This document shows positions 42,493-44,536 of a stretch of 44,536 nucleotides of DNA, one piece after another. A model generated the notes under the pieces. It searched no databases, was not told the DNA's origin, and saw only the letters and a list, made by a program, of their open reading frames with translations. How positions within the stretch are numbered: position 1 is the stretch's first letter; the number at the start of each line of letters is the position of its first letter. The stretch is from Microbacterium yannicii. Lineage in GTDB: Bacteria; Actinomycetota; Actinomycetes; Actinomycetales; Microbacteriaceae. Both the position numbers and the translations under genes were made by a program. The stretch spans positions 1 through 44,536 of the forward strand of contig NZ_JAMXMB010000005.1 of NCBI RefSeq assembly GCF_024055635.1, in the 5' to 3' direction.

Positions 42493-43062
42493 ATGTCGGT
42501 GGTCGAGCGGGTGTCCGCCCTGGACGTGCGGCGTCCCCAGCGTGCTGACGCGGCGCGGAACTTCGACGCACTGGTCGTCGCCGGGCGCGAGGCGTTCGCC
42601 GAGGAGGGGTCGGCAGCCTCCCTCGAGGACATCGCCCGTCGTGCGGGCGTCGGTATCGGCACCCTGTACCGCAACTTCCCGACGCGCGACGACCTGATCG
42701 AGACGCTCTACCTCGGCGAGGTCGATGCGCTCGCGCGCGCGGCGGACGAGGTTGTCGACCTCGAGCCCTGGGACGCGCTGCGCGCCTGGCTCGACCGCTT
42801 CGTGACGTATGTCGGCACCAAGCACGCGCTGCTGGACGGACTGAACCGCCGGTCGCCGGTGCTCACGGAATGCCGCGCCATCATGCTGTCGGCCGGCGAG
42901 CCTCTGCTCGAGCGCGCACAGGCCGCGGGTGAAGTCGACCCCGACATCACCATCGGCGATGTGGTCAAGCTCGTGTCGGGCGTCGCGGCGGTCGCGTCCT
43001 TCGACGACGACGCGCAGCGCCAGCGCGTGCTGAATCTCGCGATCAACGCCATCCGGCGTTGA
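42493..43062 (+). CDS. TetR-family repressor of the MFS exporter
   Basis: 189 residues. Helix-turn-helix at about 43-62 (SLEDIARRAGVGIGTLYRNF, 20 residues), the standard TetR end TLYRNF. The C-terminal domain resembles the SbtR-like group (DRFVTYVGTKHALLDGL). GGAGGAG at 42481 supports the ATG at 42493. Divergent from the MFS gene with three palindromes between them. Confidence 0.9.
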   Translation: MSVVERVSALDVRRPQRADAARNFDALVVAGREAFAEEGSAASLEDIARRAGVGIGTLYRNFPTRDDLIETLYLGEVDALARAADEVVDLEPWDALRAWLDRFVTYVGTKHALLDGLNRRSPVLTECRAIMLSAGEPLLERAQAAGEVDPDITIGDVVKLVSGVAAVASFDDDAQRQRVLNLAINAIRR

Positions 43063-43118
43063 TCACCGGCGCATCCGCCGCCTGAGTGGGCGCCCGGAAC
43101 GCTGTCGAGTCGCGCGTA

Positions 43119-44075
43119 TCAGGCGTGCAACGCCTCGTTGAGGGCGACGCCCACGCCGCTGCGGCGCACGGCCTCGACGGCACCCGTCAGCGAGTTGCGG
43201 CGGAACAGCAGGCCCGCGCGCCCGGAGAGGTCCGCGCCCTTTGCCGTCGCGAGGGAGCCGTCCGCACGCCGAGGCTCATCCGGCAGCACCACCTTCGTCC
43301 CCGCGGTCACGTAGAGTCCGGCCTCCACCACGCAGTCGTCGCCGAGCGAGATGCCGATGCCGGCGTTGGCGCCCAGGAGCGTGCGCGCGCCGACCGAGAC
43401 CTTGTGCGTCCCGCCGCCTGAGAGAGTGCCCATGATCGAGGCGCCGCCGCCGATGTCGCTGCCGTCGCCGACGACCACGCCCTGCGAGATACGGCCCTCG
43501 ACCATGCTCTGGCCCAGCGTGCCGGCGTTGAAGTTCACGAATCCCTCGTGCATGACGGTTGTGCCGGGAGACAGGTATGCGCCGAGCCGCACGCGCGACG
43601 CGTCGGCGATGCGGACTCCCGCGGGAGTGACGTAATCGAGGAGACGCGGGAACTTGTCGAGCCCCTGCACCTGGATGCCGTCGCGCGCGAGGAAAGGACG
43701 AAGGCGGGTCAGGGCGTCCGGGTGGACCGGACCGGCGGTCGTCCAAGCGACATTGGGCAGATGGGCGAAGACGCCGTCGAGGTTCACCTCGTTCGGGCGG
43801 ACCAGCAGATGCGAGAGCGCGTGAAGCCGCAGGTACGCGTCGGGTGTCGATGACGGCGCTGCGTCGAGATCGATCTCGACCGCCACCACCTCCGACGTGA
43901 CGGCCCGGCGAGGATCGGCGACCGCAAGGTGATCGAGCGAGTCCGGTGCCAGTTGCGGATCGAACCCCGAGGGGATCCGCCCTGCCGCAGGGGAGGGGAA
44001 CCAGGTGTCGAGCACGGTTCCGTCTTCAGCGGTCGTCGCGAGGCCGATGCCCCACACCCATCGTTCTTCGGTCAT
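43119..44075 (-). CDS. dapD: Tetrahydrodipicolinate N-succinyltransferase DapD
   Basis: 318-residue acyltransferase making N-succinyl-2-amino-6-oxopimelate from tetrahydrodipicolinate and succinyl-CoA. The C-terminal half is a left-handed beta helix of hexapeptide repeats (GAYLSPGTTVMHEGFVNFNA, GGGASIMGTLSGGG). It is the actinobacterial type with a long N-terminal domain. The ATG at 44075 follows a TACCGT -10 box (minus strand of 44083-44088) by 7 nt, a leaderless arrangement. It supplies the substrate for DapC downstream in the pathway. Confidence 0.94.
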   Translation of the reverse strand: MTEERWVWGIGLATTAEDGTVLDTWFPSPAAGRIPSGFDPQLAPDSLDHLAVADPRRAVTSEVVAVEIDLDAAPSSTPDAYLRLHALSHLLVRPNEVNLDGVFAHLPNVAWTTAGPVHPDALTRLRPFLARDGIQVQGLDKFPRLLDYVTPAGVRIADASRVRLGAYLSPGTTVMHEGFVNFNAGTLGQSMVEGRISQGVVVGDGSDIGGGASIMGTLSGGGTHKVSVGARTLLGANAGIGISLGDDCVVEAGLYVTAGTKVVLPDEPRRADGSLATAKGADLSGRAGLLFRRNSLTGAVEAVRRSGVGVALNEALHA

Positions 44076-44372
44076 GGCATCAACGGTAGCGCGGTCCCCC
44101 GCGCCAGGTTCCGCATGTTTCCGCGGTTGTGGGGGTGCGACACGCCCGGGGTGCGGGTTGGATTCGACGGGTGGGCGGGTCGCACGTAAAGTATTACTTG
44201 TTCGCCCCAAAGGGTAGAGCGGAAGGCCGGAAGGCCTGGCTCCCCTCAAGCAGTGAACAACCCCATCCGAACTGCTCCTGGTGAGTCTGCCGGTTTCGGC
44301 TTAGGATGGGTGTCTTCCACTCTTGTGCGTCGGTCGGCGTCGTGGTGGGGTCTTGTACCTCGCAGCGTCGGT

Positions 44373-44400
44373 TTGACAGGCGAAACGAGATGTGTAAGAT
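44373..44400 (+). promoter_or_regulatory. rRNA operon promoter
   Basis: Consensus -35 TTGACA (44373-44378) and -10 TAAGAT (44395-44400), spacer 16 bp, followed by the rRNA leader. A second possible -10 (TAGGAT, 44302-44307) suggests another upstream promoter but lacks a good -35. Confidence 0.85.
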
Positions 44401-44536
44401 AGAGAAGTTGCCCAGCGGCGAAGGTTGAGAGACCTGAGCGTTGGTGCGTCCGATCTTTGAGAACTCAACAGCGTGCACTTGTCAAATGCCAATTTTTGTA
44501 TCCTCGCTGACCATTTGTTTGGTTGGTGGGGGTCCT
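44401..44536 (+). promoter_or_regulatory. 16S rRNA operon leader, cut by window end
   Basis: Contains CTTTGAGAACTCAACAG at about 44454, the antitermination and processing block typical of actinobacterial rRNA leaders, followed by AT-rich sequence (CAAATGCCAATTTTTG). The 16S gene should start just outside the window. 44076-44372 between the dapD start and this promoter holds no gene I can support. Confidence 0.85.

Noticed and set aside
44190..44260. tRNA-like stretch with GGTAGAGCGG
   Set aside because: The D-arm-like word is present, but no acceptor stem, anticodon arm or GTTCGAATC-type T-loop can be assembled around it.

Overview
The window reads as a chromosomal segment of a high-GC actinobacterium, most likely a Microbacterium-like member of the Microbacteriaceae. 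The reasons are the strong GC bias at third codon positions, frequent GTG and TTG starts, ATGA gene overlaps, leaderless-type -10 boxes close to start codons, and actinobacterial gene neighbourhoods such as nrtR-nadA-nadB, fdxA-dapC and MarP. I see no insertion sequence, phage gene, CRISPR array, tRNA or complete rRNA gene. The right end stops just inside the leader of an rRNA operon. The taxonomic placement is inference, because no 16S sequence is present.

Layout: (1) 1-3762, minus: an NAD biosynthesis operon (nrtR-like regulator, nadA, nadB; nadB runs off the left edge). (2) 4018-9576, plus: a complete five-gene ABC importer for oligopeptides or oligosaccharides. (3) 9687-11462: a MarP-like membrane serine protease facing a TetR regulator. 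(4) 11526-22346: a glycine-centred locus, the most interesting part of the window. Two tandem glycine riboswitches stand back to back. The plus-strand one leads glyA-sdaA-gcvT-gcvH-gcvP, a route from glycine through serine to pyruvate. The minus-strand one leads two small uncharacterised membrane proteins and an AbgB-like M20 amidohydrolase. (5) 22457-24618, minus: an AbiEi-like DNA-binding protein gene bracketed by two related palindromic repeats, then a CPBP-family membrane protease. (6) 24783-31958: a second ABC peptide-type importer with a strong hairpin after its binding-protein gene, an unusually long permease, an antisense PH-domain gene, and a fused double ATPase. (7) 32049-37789: typA, a secreted pectate lyase, azlCD branched-chain amino acid export genes and a small membrane protein. 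(8) 37828-44075: fdxA, dapC, gltA, an MFS exporter with a divergent TetR gene and repeated operators, and dapD. (9) 44076-44536: an rRNA operon promoter and leader.

How it works together: the glycine locus can sense free glycine through two RNA switches and respond by degrading it (GcvPTH, GlyA, SdaA). At the same time it would express a candidate membrane transporter plus a hydrolase whose substrate is unknown. The inference is that the minus-strand operon moves glycine, or takes up and cleaves a glycine-containing conjugate. Two ABC importers, the pectate lyase and the CPBP protease fit a soil or plant-associated heterotroph. dapC and dapD belong to the succinylase route to diaminopimelate and lysine, here separated by gltA and a drug-exporter/TetR pair.
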